Assembly (NCBI GenBank): GCA_041181065.1
Contig: JBEGQI010000365.1
Span: 1 to 6,431 of the forward strand
DNA from: DSYF01 sp041181065
GTDB taxonomy: Bacteria; Verrucomicrobiota; Verrucomicrobiia; Limisphaerales; DSYF01
Direction: 5' to 3'
DNA length: 6,431 bases
Shown here: positions 1-6,090 of the stretch, one piece after another
How the letters are laid out: every line of letters begins with the position of its first letter
How positions within the stretch are numbered: position 1 is the stretch's first letter
Translations under genes and position numbers: made by a program
Notes under the pieces: model-generated
Databases searched by the model: none
What the model was told of the DNA's origin: nothing
The model's input: the letters and a program-made list of their open reading frames with translations, nothing else

Positions 1-292
1 TTTGGTCCATCTTTTGAGTCTCTTTCCACGGCATCCACAACGTTCAAAAACGTCATGCACACCTGTAAAGTGTTACCCATGTATTGAACCATTCCCGTTA
101 CCTATGTTCTGAACCTGGACCGACACCTTGGCCAAAGGACCGAAAGCGGACCGAGCAAGCGTGCGCACGGTAAATGTATACTCTTCCAGGGCTGGTTTCA
201 GGTTTTCGTTGAGGAACTATTGAGATAGGCAGGCGCTGGTCCGTTATTTGAGGAGCATGCTGAACTGAAGAGGATCGGCGTGATTTTCCAAA
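1..292. other. Non-coding or decayed region downstream of ssrA
   Basis: I see no convincing gene here. The stretch holds a pair of 19-bp direct repeats at 72-115 (listed separately), a short ACGTT-CAAA-AACGT inverted repeat at 40-53, and two short minus-strand open stretches. One of these spans 73-216, opens just after a stop codon and has no ATG start. The other runs from ATG codons at 54-56 or 90-92 off the left window edge. No clear intrinsic terminator for ssrA (stem plus T-run on the minus strand) is visible next to position 293. The region may be the remnant of a mobile element inserted next to the tmRNA gene. Confidence 0.5.
72..115. repeat. Two 19-bp direct repeats, IS-terminus-like
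   Basis: GTTACCCATGTATTGAACC (72-90) and GTTACCTATGTTCTGAACC (97-115) match at 16 of 19 positions with a 25-bp period. The outer copy is preceded by T at 71, so the array begins with 5'-TG. Short tandem repeats inside a TG...CA terminus are typical of transposase-binding ends of some insertion sequences, IS21-type elements for example. No transposase gene and no second inverted end lies in the window, so an IS remnant is an inference. The alternative is a pair of operator-like sites upstream of a leftward gene beyond the edge. Confidence 0.5.
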
Positions 293-644
293 TGGTGGAG
301 GCGGCGGGAATTGAACCCGCGTCCCTAGCAGAATTACCAGCCGCGACTACATGCTTAGTCGAAAGAAAATTTCAACCGCCAGATAACCTTCCGACACGAA
401 TCCAGCGATCTAGTCCGCAGTCAATTCTCGGATGGGCGCCCGCCTGACTCCACGTCCAATCCATGCCTGCTGTTGCGTTCATCCGGCGTAGCAGGTGTCC
501 ACCGGTGAACGTCGGGGCCTTAGGCCGCGAGAGCTAATTCTTCGTTAGCAACTAATGTTTGATGCGAGTGATTTACGAGGCCAACGCATCGTCCTCGGCA
601 TGCCGCCTCTGGCGCCTCTCCCAGGTCGAAACCGGTGCGCCCCC
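293..644 (-). ncRNA. ssrA: Transfer-messenger RNA (tmRNA)
   Basis: One-piece tmRNA of 352 nt. With SmpB it rescues ribosomes stalled on broken mRNAs and adds a degradation tag to the nascent peptide. Read on the minus strand, the 5' end GGGGGCG (638-644) pairs with CGCCTCC near the 3' end to form the seven-pair acceptor stem, with one G-U pair. It is followed by the encoded ACCA, so the CCA occupies 293-295. The T arm is GCGGG-TTCAATT-CCCGC. The hallmark GGTTTCGAC follows the 5' acceptor strand. The first pseudoknot, GCATGCCGAGG...CCTCGTAAA, closely matches the E. coli form, and the conserved GACTAAGCATGTAGT lies near the 3' domain. The tag frame is at 520-549. It has its own promoter candidate at 662-690. 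Both termini are consistent with a mature, unpermuted molecule. Confidence 0.97.
520..549 (-). other. tmRNA tag-peptide reading frame (ANEELALAA)
   Basis: The mRNA-like part of ssrA reads GCT AAC GAA GAA TTA GCT CTC GCG GCC TAA, giving ANEELALAA after the non-encoded alanine. The resume codon GCT (547-549) is preceded by TTAGTT, resembling the TAGTC-type signal upstream of the E. coli resume codon. The hydrophobic LALAA ending is the usual ClpXP/ClpAP-type degron. The GCA further upstream (after CTC) is not the resume codon, because its frame stops after six codons. The stop is immediately followed by GGCC, so GGCC-TAA-GGCC forms a small palindrome at the start of the following helix. Confidence 0.9.
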
Positions 645-661
645 ATCATTGCGACCAAGAG

Positions 662-690
662 ATAATCTTCTTAAAAGCCGCGCGGGTCAA
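662..690 (-). promoter_or_regulatory. Candidate sigma-70 promoter of ssrA
   Basis: On the minus strand TTGACC (685-690) and GATTAT (662-667) are separated by exactly 17 bp. The -35 matches 5 of 6 and the -10 matches 4 of 6 consensus bases. The -10 ends 17 nt before the mature tmRNA 5' end at 644, which leaves a short leader of about ten bases. Such leaders on tmRNA precursors are removed by RNase P. The promoter begins 27 bp after the stop of the upstream pseudouridine synthase gene, so ssrA can be transcribed independently. Confidence 0.6.
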
Positions 691-717
691 GCTGTGCCGC
701 AAGTGTGTTGGGCCAAA

Positions 718-1524
718 TCAAAGACCGGAGTAACGACGCAAGTATTTGACCGCGATGGTGAAGTCCTTCGGCCACGGAGATTTGATAACAACGGTTTCGT
801 CGGTTATCGGGTGGGGCAATGTGAGTTCCTCGGCATGCAGGGCGACCCTCGCAATCAAAGGCCTTTCTTCTTCGCCCTCTTTCAGGGTGTAGCGACGCTT
901 GAGTCGGGATAGCTTAAGGGGAGAGCCGCGATAAAGCTTGTCACCAACTATTGGCAGGCGGGCAGAAAGCAGGTGGACGCGGATTTGATGCGTGCGGCCT
1001 GTGACCGGCTCACAACGAAGCAAGGAGTGATTACGGAACTTTTCCAACACCTCAAACCTTGTTAACGATTTCTTACCATATCGACGGTCCACATGCATCA
1101 AGCCCGGCTTGGCAGGGTGTGGTGCAATCTTCACATCCACCTCGAACTTGTCTTCAACCGGAGTGCCGCTGATCAGTGCAACATAATGCTTCAGCGGTTT
1201 ATTGGAGCCGAACATGTCGGCAAGCTTCACCAAGACAGGTTTGCTTTTCGCGAGCAAGATGATGCCGCTGGTTTCGAAGTCGAGTCGGTGGGCGTTTGAG
1301 AGATAACTGCGGTTGTGTTCCAATGCCCACGGCTTACCCTCGGCAATCCCCGCGTGGAGGAGTTTCATCAAGTTCGGTCGCTCGCGGTCGTAGCGATCGG
1401 GTGAAGTGAGCAGGCCGCTTGGCTTATCTAAAGCAAGCAGATGTTCATCCTCGAACAGGATGGGGATTTCCCAGAACTCGCGTGTGGTGCGCGAGGAGAG
1501 TTTGATGATGTCACCTGCGGACAT
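718..1524 (-). CDS. RluA-family RNA pseudouridine synthase
   Basis: This 268-residue enzyme should isomerise uridine to pseudouridine in rRNA or tRNA in the cytoplasm. The family core is complete. Motif I is FEDEHLLALDKPSGL (24-38). The catalytic motif HRLDFETSGIILLAKS (79-94) has Asp82 as the expected nucleophile. The RNA-binding/core motif is GRTHQIRVHL (176-185), followed by PIVGDKLY (191-198), with the usual ALHAEELTLPHP ending (228-239). There is no N-terminal S4 domain, so it resembles the short RluA-like members more than RluC/RluD. The exact target nucleoside cannot be told from sequence. The ATG at 1524 lacks a clear Shine-Dalgarno sequence but sits 19 bp after the stop of the chaperone gene, consistent with co-transcription and possible translational coupling. 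Confidence 0.93.
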   Translation of the reverse strand: MSAGDIIKLSSRTTREFWEIPILFEDEHLLALDKPSGLLTSPDRYDRERPNLMKLLHAGIAEGKPWALEHNRSYLSNAHRLDFETSGIILLAKSKPVLVKLADMFGSNKPLKHYVALISGTPVEDKFEVDVKIAPHPAKPGLMHVDRRYGKKSLTRFEVLEKFRNHSLLRCEPVTGRTHQIRVHLLSARLPIVGDKLYRGSPLKLSRLKRRYTLKEGEEERPLIARVALHAEELTLPHPITDETVVIKSPWPKDFTIAVKYLRRYSGL

Positions 1525-1531
1525 GGGCCGC

Positions 1532-1545
1532 GACGCTAACGCGTC
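1532..1545 (-). promoter_or_regulatory. Small hairpin at the junction of the two minus-strand genes
   Basis: GACGC (1532-1536), loop TAAC, GCGTC (1541-1545) form a perfect 5-bp stem. It overlaps two bases of the upstream TGA stop (1544-1546) and ends 8 bases before the downstream ATG (1522-1524). A hairpin here could mask or expose the downstream start and couple translation. It has no T-run, so it is not an intrinsic terminator. The stem is short enough to be chance. Confidence 0.25.
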
Positions 1546-3268
1546 AGTTGTCGGCGTTACCCATTTCCGACGGGCGTCGGAAAATCGGCAGGCTTCCCAG
1601 TTCGCGCGATGCCTCGATGTTGAACCATTGCTGGAATGCCTCTTGTTGCCGGGCCTGGCGCATCATGGCGAGGAAGGCGGGCAATTCAGCCTCGGTCTTT
1701 TTGTTGTCGAGCGGCGGTTGGCGGCTGACGTAAATCACGGCGGCCCCGTCGCTCGTCGAAAGGAAGGGGCTGACGCCGCCGACGGGGATACTAGTGGCGA
1801 GGTTGAGGAATTGCTGGCGCGGCATGTGTTCCTCGACATCCGCCAGAGCATTGGTGGTGTTCAGCGAGAATGGCGGTAGCAGGACGGGCTTGCCTTTTGC
1901 CTTGGTTGCGGCGGCGGCGAACGTTTTGCCCTGTGCCAATTCATTGGTCACGCTGCTGGCGAACGCCCGACAGGCGCTGGTCGCAGCCAGATAAGCCTGA
2001 TACAGTTTGAAGTCACTTTCCACCCGGGCCTTGATTGTTTCGTATGGTGGATTTTCGCTGGGAAGACGGTTATTCAAGGCGGCCACAAATACAGCGTTGT
2101 CGGCGACAATCGGCTGCGAAATCGGCTCTTCTTTGGGCATGGAAAAGAGCGCGCGGGCAAGGTTCTCGGACTTATCGATCTCCACTGGTCCTGCGGTCGC
2201 ATCGAACGGGCTGGAGACGCTCACGGTCAATCCATTTGCGCGTGCGGCTTCCACCAGCGATTCGGCTTTAATCTCTTTCGCGCTAAGGAGCGGATCGGCA
2301 AACTCGCTGGCTTGGCGGCGGGCGACGCTCATGGCGAGCATGTGCTGGATCTCAGATTTGATGGTCGCCTTCGCCTTGTCCTCGGAAACGCCCGTGTAAA
2401 AATTGGTCTTACGCTTGTATTCCGCATCGAGCAGCGCATCCAAGCTGGGCATGTTGGCCAAGTTGGGATTGAGGCCATATTTTTGGACCACTTTTGCCAC
2501 GGCGAGTTGGTTGCTCATGCCGGCCAAGTCCGCGCCAGCTGCAGTCCAGTGATTTGTGCCTGCAAAGGTGACAAAGCTGACCTGAATGCGCTCAGGGGTG
2601 CGATAGCGAGGCATTTGGTTCGTGTAGAATTCCGCCAAGGCAGCAGGAGAGACCGTCACAGATGAAAGGAAGTTTGAGGCACTGAAGAAGGCAGCTTGGG
2701 CTTCGAACTCCTGATTTTCATGCTCATACATCATGCGCGCTTCGTTTGTCGTGACGAGCTGGCCACTGATGCCCAAAGCGCTCATGAGCTGACGTTCGGC
2801 CAGATCATGACGCAACAACCGGTCAAAATCCTCGATGGTGAGTCCGCCTTTCGCGAGCACTTGCTGTTCAAATACCGTGGCCATCGAAACGCTCGGGTCT
2901 TTTGGGATGCCAAATTGCTGTAAATTCATGGCCGCCAAACGTGCTACGTCTGAATCCGAGATGTGGATGCCCAAGGATTCAGCCTTCCGCGCTTTGAAAA
3001 TGCGTATGTAGGCTTGGCGCTGACGGTCCAAATCCAAATTGGCGGGCAGCCATTCACGCCGGGTAAAGAAATACTGGAGACGAGTTTCATTGTCGGCCTG
3101 GATGAGTTCCGCTTGGGTGACTTCCTTGCCGAGAACGGAGTCCAACCCCCTGTTGGAATCTTGATGGCCAGTGTTGCGATTACCTGTCCAGACGACCAGC
3201 GAGATGGCCATGGCGCCGATGATGATACCCCAAAGCCAAGTAGAATGTTTGCGAATCGAGCCGAGCAT
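1544..3268 (-). CDS. PpiD/SurA-like membrane-anchored periplasmic folding factor
   Basis: Protein of 574 residues with the PpiD layout. A short basic N-terminus (MLGSIRKHS) is followed by one membrane anchor at about 11-28 (WLWGIIIGAMAISLVVW) and a long periplasmic part. Residues about 45-225 resemble the SurA_N/PpiD chaperone domain. They include a helical stretch with GLTIEDFDRLLRHDLAERQL (142-161) and the linker YRTPERIQVSF (222-232) that usually leads into a parvulin domain. From 240 to 330 there is helical sequence instead of a recognisable parvulin N-half: I find no HIL-type strand or catalytic set. Residues 365-400 and 490-515 look like leftover parvulin C-terminal strands (IPVGGVSPFLSTSDGAAVIYV). 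It probably acts as a chaperone for exported proteins rather than as a prolyl isomerase; E. coli PpiD also has an inactive parvulin domain. Length is close to E. coli PpiD (623). No Shine-Dalgarno is seen before the ATG at 3266-3268. It is the first gene of the leftward pair. Confidence 0.82.
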   Translation of the reverse strand: MLGSIRKHSTWLWGIIIGAMAISLVVWTGNRNTGHQDSNRGLDSVLGKEVTQAELIQADNETRLQYFFTRREWLPANLDLDRQRQAYIRIFKARKAESLGIHISDSDVARLAAMNLQQFGIPKDPSVSMATVFEQQVLAKGGLTIEDFDRLLRHDLAERQLMSALGISGQLVTTNEARMMYEHENQEFEAQAAFFSASNFLSSVTVSPAALAEFYTNQMPRYRTPERIQVSFVTFAGTNHWTAAGADLAGMSNQLAVAKVVQKYGLNPNLANMPSLDALLDAEYKRKTNFYTGVSEDKAKATIKSEIQHMLAMSVARRQASEFADPLLSAKEIKAESLVEAARANGLTVSVSSPFDATAGPVEIDKSENLARALFSMPKEEPISQPIVADNAVFVAALNNRLPSENPPYETIKARVESDFKLYQAYLAATSACRAFASSVTNELAQGKTFAAAATKAKGKPVLLPPFSLNTTNALADVEEHMPRQQFLNLATSIPVGGVSPFLSTSDGAAVIYVSRQPPLDNKKTEAELPAFLAMMRQARQQEAFQQWFNIEASRELGSLPIFRRPSEMGNADN

Positions 3269-3334
3269 AGTTTTTGTAGAAATTAAGGCGCGAACGCTAG
3301 CTGGCCGGTATATTCCCGGTCAAACGTAAAAAGG

Positions 3335-3347
3335 GGTTGTCTCAACC
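3335..3347. promoter_or_regulatory. Inverted repeat GGTTG-TCT-CAACC, possible operator
   Basis: Perfect 5-bp arms around a 3-bp centre, midway in the divergent spacer. It lies 67 bp upstream of the leftward start and 45 bp upstream of the rightward -35. Symmetric sites placed like this are often regulator-binding sites, but the arms are short and no regulator gene is next to it, so this is only a candidate. Confidence 0.25.
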
Positions 3348-3392
3348 AGATTCCAACTTCGATCATCGGATGGAAAAGTCCGTTTCCTCGAC

Positions 3393-3420
3393 TTGCAACA
3401 GGTTTTTAGAGTGTTACAAT
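3393..3420 (+). promoter_or_regulatory. Candidate sigma-70 promoter of the beta-helix gene
   Basis: TTGCAA (3393-3398), a 16-bp spacer and TACAAT (3415-3420) match the -35 at 4 of 6 and the -10 at 5 of 6 positions. Transcription would start near 3427. The most upstream in-frame ATG (3419-3421) overlaps the -10 and would not be on this transcript. This supports the ATG at 3455 as the real start and gives a leader of roughly 28 nt. Confidence 0.55.
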
Positions 3421-3454
3421 GACTCAATCAGCAATTTGCATGTCTGTGGTTCGG

Positions 3455-6088
3455 ATGAAAATTGAACTTGGAGTGCGCCGCCTTTGGGCGGCGTTGTTTT
3501 TGATGACCGTTGGACCGGTCTTCAGCGCTACCTTTACCGTTACCAATCTTGCCGACGCTGGCCCGGGGACGATTCGCCAAGCCATCACCGACGCCAACGC
3601 AACTCCCGGTGCGGACCTGATCGACTTTAATATTCCGGGGACTCCGCCTTTCACTATCGGCCTTGCAAGTCTCCTTCCACCGATTTTTGAGACGGCCACC
3701 ATAGACGCTACCACCCAACCCGGTTACTCCAACAAACCTATTGTTTCGCTGAATGGGATTGCTGTGCTCTCGGGAAACGGACTGACGTTGAGTTCGGGTG
3801 GCAACGTGGTGCGTGGGCTGGTTATCAGAAACTTCCCAAAATATGGCATCGAGGCACTTGCCGCAGCTGGCGGGACCAACACCATCCAAGGTTGTTTCAT
3901 CGGCACTGATCAAACGGGAGGCAGCGGACAGCCCAATCTCGTCGGCGGCATCCACATCGGTGCTTCGTCCTATAATCTTATCGGCGGGACCAATCCGTAT
4001 GAGGGAAATTTGATTTCCGGAAACACCAACGACGGTGTTTGGATTGACGGTTCACCCAACTCAGTCGGCAATGTCATTGTTGGGAACATTATTGGCCTCA
4101 ATGCGGGCGGCACGGCGGCAATAGGGAACTCGAAGCAAGGTGTGCGCGTCAGCCTTGCCCAATTTACAACCGTTGGCGGCCCATCGGTTGGGGCGCGCAA
4201 TGTGATTTCTGGCAATGGCGAGAGTGGCGTGACAATTGAGGGAGTGACCTCGACTAACAATCTCATTCAGGGCAATTACATCGGGCTTAACGCGGTGGGC
4301 ACGGCCTCGATATCCAACGCGCAATGGGGCGTTCGTTTGCTGAGCGGTGCCCGATACAATCTCGTCGGCGGCCCCGACGCAGGTCAAGGCAACGTAATTT
4401 CTGGTAACGGAAAGAGCGGGCTGGATCTCAATACGGGCGCTCAGAACAATACAGTTCAGGGAAATCTCATCGGGACATCCATATCCGGGACGGTAGCTGT
4501 TGCGAACCGCGAGCGTGGCATCACCATGTCCGGAGCGACCAACAACTTGGTGGGCGGAGCCATCGCAGGCGCGCGGAATGTTATTTCGGGAAACCTCGCC
4601 GATGGGATTCAAATCTTCGATGTCGCCGCCCGGAGCAATCGGGTGGAGGGAAATTACATCGGTGTGGACCTGACAGGCACGAACCGCTTGGGAAATGGTG
4701 GCGCTGGAATCTGGATCATTAATGCCCCGGCCAACCAAATCGGGGGCAGCACGGCCGGCGCGGGGAATGTGATCTCGGGCAATGCCGTTCACGGAGTTTA
4801 TCTGCAGTCATCAGGAGCGACAGGAAACCAGATTCTCGGCAACCTCATCGGCACGGACGCGACCGGAATGGTGGGGTTGGGCAACGGCGCAGCGTATTAC
4901 GGCATCACGATTGACAAGGCGCCGCTCAATGTAATCGGCGGCACTTTGGCAACGGCGCGGAATGTGATTTCGAGCAACAACACTGGAATTTGGATTACTG
5001 GAACTGGCGCATCGAACAACACAATCCTTGGAAATTACATCGGAACCGACATAACGGGGATGAACGGTTTAGGTAATCAGAAAGACGGGATCGTCATCGG
5101 ACAAGTATCATTTCCCAACGAGTTTCCCAGAAACAACACGGTCGGCGGAACAGCTCTAGGGGCGGGAAATGTCATCAGCGGAAATGGTTTTGTAAACGCG
5201 TTCACCGGCATCGCGGCGGCGAATGCGCCAGGCACCACGATTCAGGGCAATCAAATCGGTGTGAAAGCGGACGGTGTTTCGCCTTTGGGCAATCGTGGCC
5301 ACAATATCGATGTGGATTTGGCAACCAACTGCGTGATAGGCGGGGTCTCCCCATCCGCTTGGAATGTCATTGCAAACTCCGGTAACAGCACTGACGCCCA
5401 ACGTTCTGGCATCCGCCTTCGCAACGGAGTTGGGAACGTCATCCTTGGGAATTCCATTTACTCAAACGGTTTCCTCGGGATCAGTCTCAGCGGGAGCATT
5501 TCCACGGCGAACGATGCTTGCGACTTGGACTCCGGCGTGAATGGCAAGCAGAACTACCCCATTCTTCAATCTTGTGTTAGCGACGGATTCACAACGCACT
5601 TGCGCGGCTCGCTCGACAGCACGCTGGCACAGGCTTACATGCTGCAATTCTACGCCAGCCCGGCTCCGGACGGTTCCGGCTACGGTGAGGGCAAGGCATA
5701 TCTGGGAGCGGTGACGGTTCCCAGTGCGATTTTGTGTAGCAACTCGTTTGCGCTGACCCTACCCATGGGCGCACCAGCAGGCTGGGTTGTTTCCGCCACC
5801 GCCACAGATCCGGCCAACAGCACCTCAGAGTTTTCACCTTCGATTGCAATCGGCGGTGCACCCACCTTGACGATCCAAGCCCCCGCTGGTGACTCCACTA
5901 GCATTTCCTGGCTGGCGACCAATTCGTTCGGGGGCGCGTGGCAGTTGATGCAGGCGACAAACCTGACTTCACCTGTCGTGTGGTTCGGTGTCACCAACAC
6001 GCCGGCGGTGACGAGCAATGGGACATGGTTCACCGTCCCCATCAGCACCACGAACGACACGCGATTCTTTCGACTTTGGTTCCAATAG
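3455..6088 (+). CDS. Secreted right-handed parallel beta-helix repeat protein
   Basis: I chose the Met at 3455 (877 residues). It begins a textbook signal peptide: basic MKIELGVRR, a hydrophobic core at 10-23, and likely cleavage after FSA at 25. ATGs at 3419 and 3440 would add 12 or 5 residues, and the first overlaps the promoter -10. After cleavage comes ATFTVTNLADAGPGTIRQAI (25-44), the stereotyped N-terminal cap of secreted beta-helix proteins. From about 110 to 680 the chain is a parallel beta-helix with an NVISGN-type anchor recurring at 185, 249, 313, 375, 438, 503, 572 and 637. Next is a conserved module with DLDSGVNGKQNYPIL (690-704), GSGYGEGKAYLG (740-751) and VSATATDPANSTSEFS (779-794). 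The C-terminal tail from about 803 has ATNLTSPVVW and ends FFRLWFQ, a sorting- or adhesion-like tail common in secreted Verrucomicrobiota proteins. No polysaccharide-lyase catalytic residues are assignable. A structural, adhesive or glycan-binding role is inference. Confidence 0.88.
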   Translation: MKIELGVRRLWAALFLMTVGPVFSATFTVTNLADAGPGTIRQAITDANATPGADLIDFNIPGTPPFTIGLASLLPPIFETATIDATTQPGYSNKPIVSLNGIAVLSGNGLTLSSGGNVVRGLVIRNFPKYGIEALAAAGGTNTIQGCFIGTDQTGGSGQPNLVGGIHIGASSYNLIGGTNPYEGNLISGNTNDGVWIDGSPNSVGNVIVGNIIGLNAGGTAAIGNSKQGVRVSLAQFTTVGGPSVGARNVISGNGESGVTIEGVTSTNNLIQGNYIGLNAVGTASISNAQWGVRLLSGARYNLVGGPDAGQGNVISGNGKSGLDLNTGAQNNTVQGNLIGTSISGTVAVANRERGITMSGATNNLVGGAIAGARNVISGNLADGIQIFDVAARSNRVEGNYIGVDLTGTNRLGNGGAGIWIINAPANQIGGSTAGAGNVISGNAVHGVYLQSSGATGNQILGNLIGTDATGMVGLGNGAAYYGITIDKAPLNVIGGTLATARNVISSNNTGIWITGTGASNNTILGNYIGTDITGMNGLGNQKDGIVIGQVSFPNEFPRNNTVGGTALGAGNVISGNGFVNAFTGIAAANAPGTTIQGNQIGVKADGVSPLGNRGHNIDVDLATNCVIGGVSPSAWNVIANSGNSTDAQRSGIRLRNGVGNVILGNSIYSNGFLGISLSGSISTANDACDLDSGVNGKQNYPILQSCVSDGFTTHLRGSLDSTLAQAYMLQFYASPAPDGSGYGEGKAYLGAVTVPSAILCSNSFALTLPMGAPAGWVVSATATDPANSTSEFSPSIAIGGAPTLTIQAPAGDSTSISWLATNSFGGAWQLMQATNLTSPVVWFGVTNTPAVTSNGTWFTVPISTTNDTRFFRLWFQ
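4007..5380 (+). repeat. Eight-anchor, ~192-bp periodic coding repeat
   Basis: NVISGN-like anchors begin at 4007, 4199, 4391, 4577, 4766, 4961, 5168 and 5363. The spacings are 192, 192, 186, 189, 195, 207 and 195 bp, about 64 residues each. A typical unit reads NVISGN...GV.I, then N.I.GN.IG, then GT...GN...GV.I, then N.VGG, which fits three beta-helix turns of about 21 residues. The last anchor decays to NVIANS. DNA identity between units is moderate, so the duplications are old and maintained at protein level. Confidence 0.85.
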
Positions 6089-6090
6089 TC

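Larger units (their letters stand above)
3269..3454. other. Divergent intergenic region
   Basis: This spacer separates the leftward folding-factor gene from the rightward secreted-protein gene. It carries a good promoter for the right side (3393-3420) and an inverted repeat at 3335-3347. CCGG-N7-CCGG at 3305-3319 is a further short symmetric element. For the left side I see only weak -10/-35 combinations. There is no RNA gene. Confidence 0.6.

Noticed and set aside
117..154. GGACCGA occurring three times
   Set aside because: Seven-base copies at uneven spacing (117, 137, 148) with no symmetry. Most likely chance.
240..292. Intrinsic terminator of ssrA
   Set aside because: No stem followed by a T-run on the minus strand. 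AGCATGCT is only an 8-bp palindrome.
293..320. att site duplication of a genomic island at the ssrA 3' end
   Set aside because: No second copy of the terminal GGTTCAATTCCCGCCGCCTC segment occurs in the window and no integrase gene is present.
559..912. Plus-strand open frame of 117 codons
   Set aside because: It lies across the 5' part of ssrA, its promoter and the end of the pseudouridine synthase gene on the opposite strand, and its protein shows no motif. It is a shadow frame.
1406..3286. Several plus-strand open frames opposite the pseudouridine synthase and folding-factor genes
   Set aside because: The minus-strand products carry clear family motifs and a signal anchor. The plus-strand translations are rich in Arg, Ala and Ser with no domain texture.
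3269..3333. Promoter for the leftward folding-factor gene
   Set aside because: TTGACC on the minus strand has only TAGCGT at an 18-bp spacing, and TATACC lacks a matching -35. None is good enough to annotate.
4007..5380. Regular repeats considered as a CRISPR array or satellite
   Set aside because: The repeats are diverged at DNA level, have a 192-bp period in one open frame and preserve protein motifs, so they are coding repeats.
3424..6060. Minus-strand open frames opposite the beta-helix gene, up to 243 codons
   Set aside because: They mirror the 192-bp coding repeat and give low-complexity translations. The plus-strand frame has a signal peptide and conserved modules.
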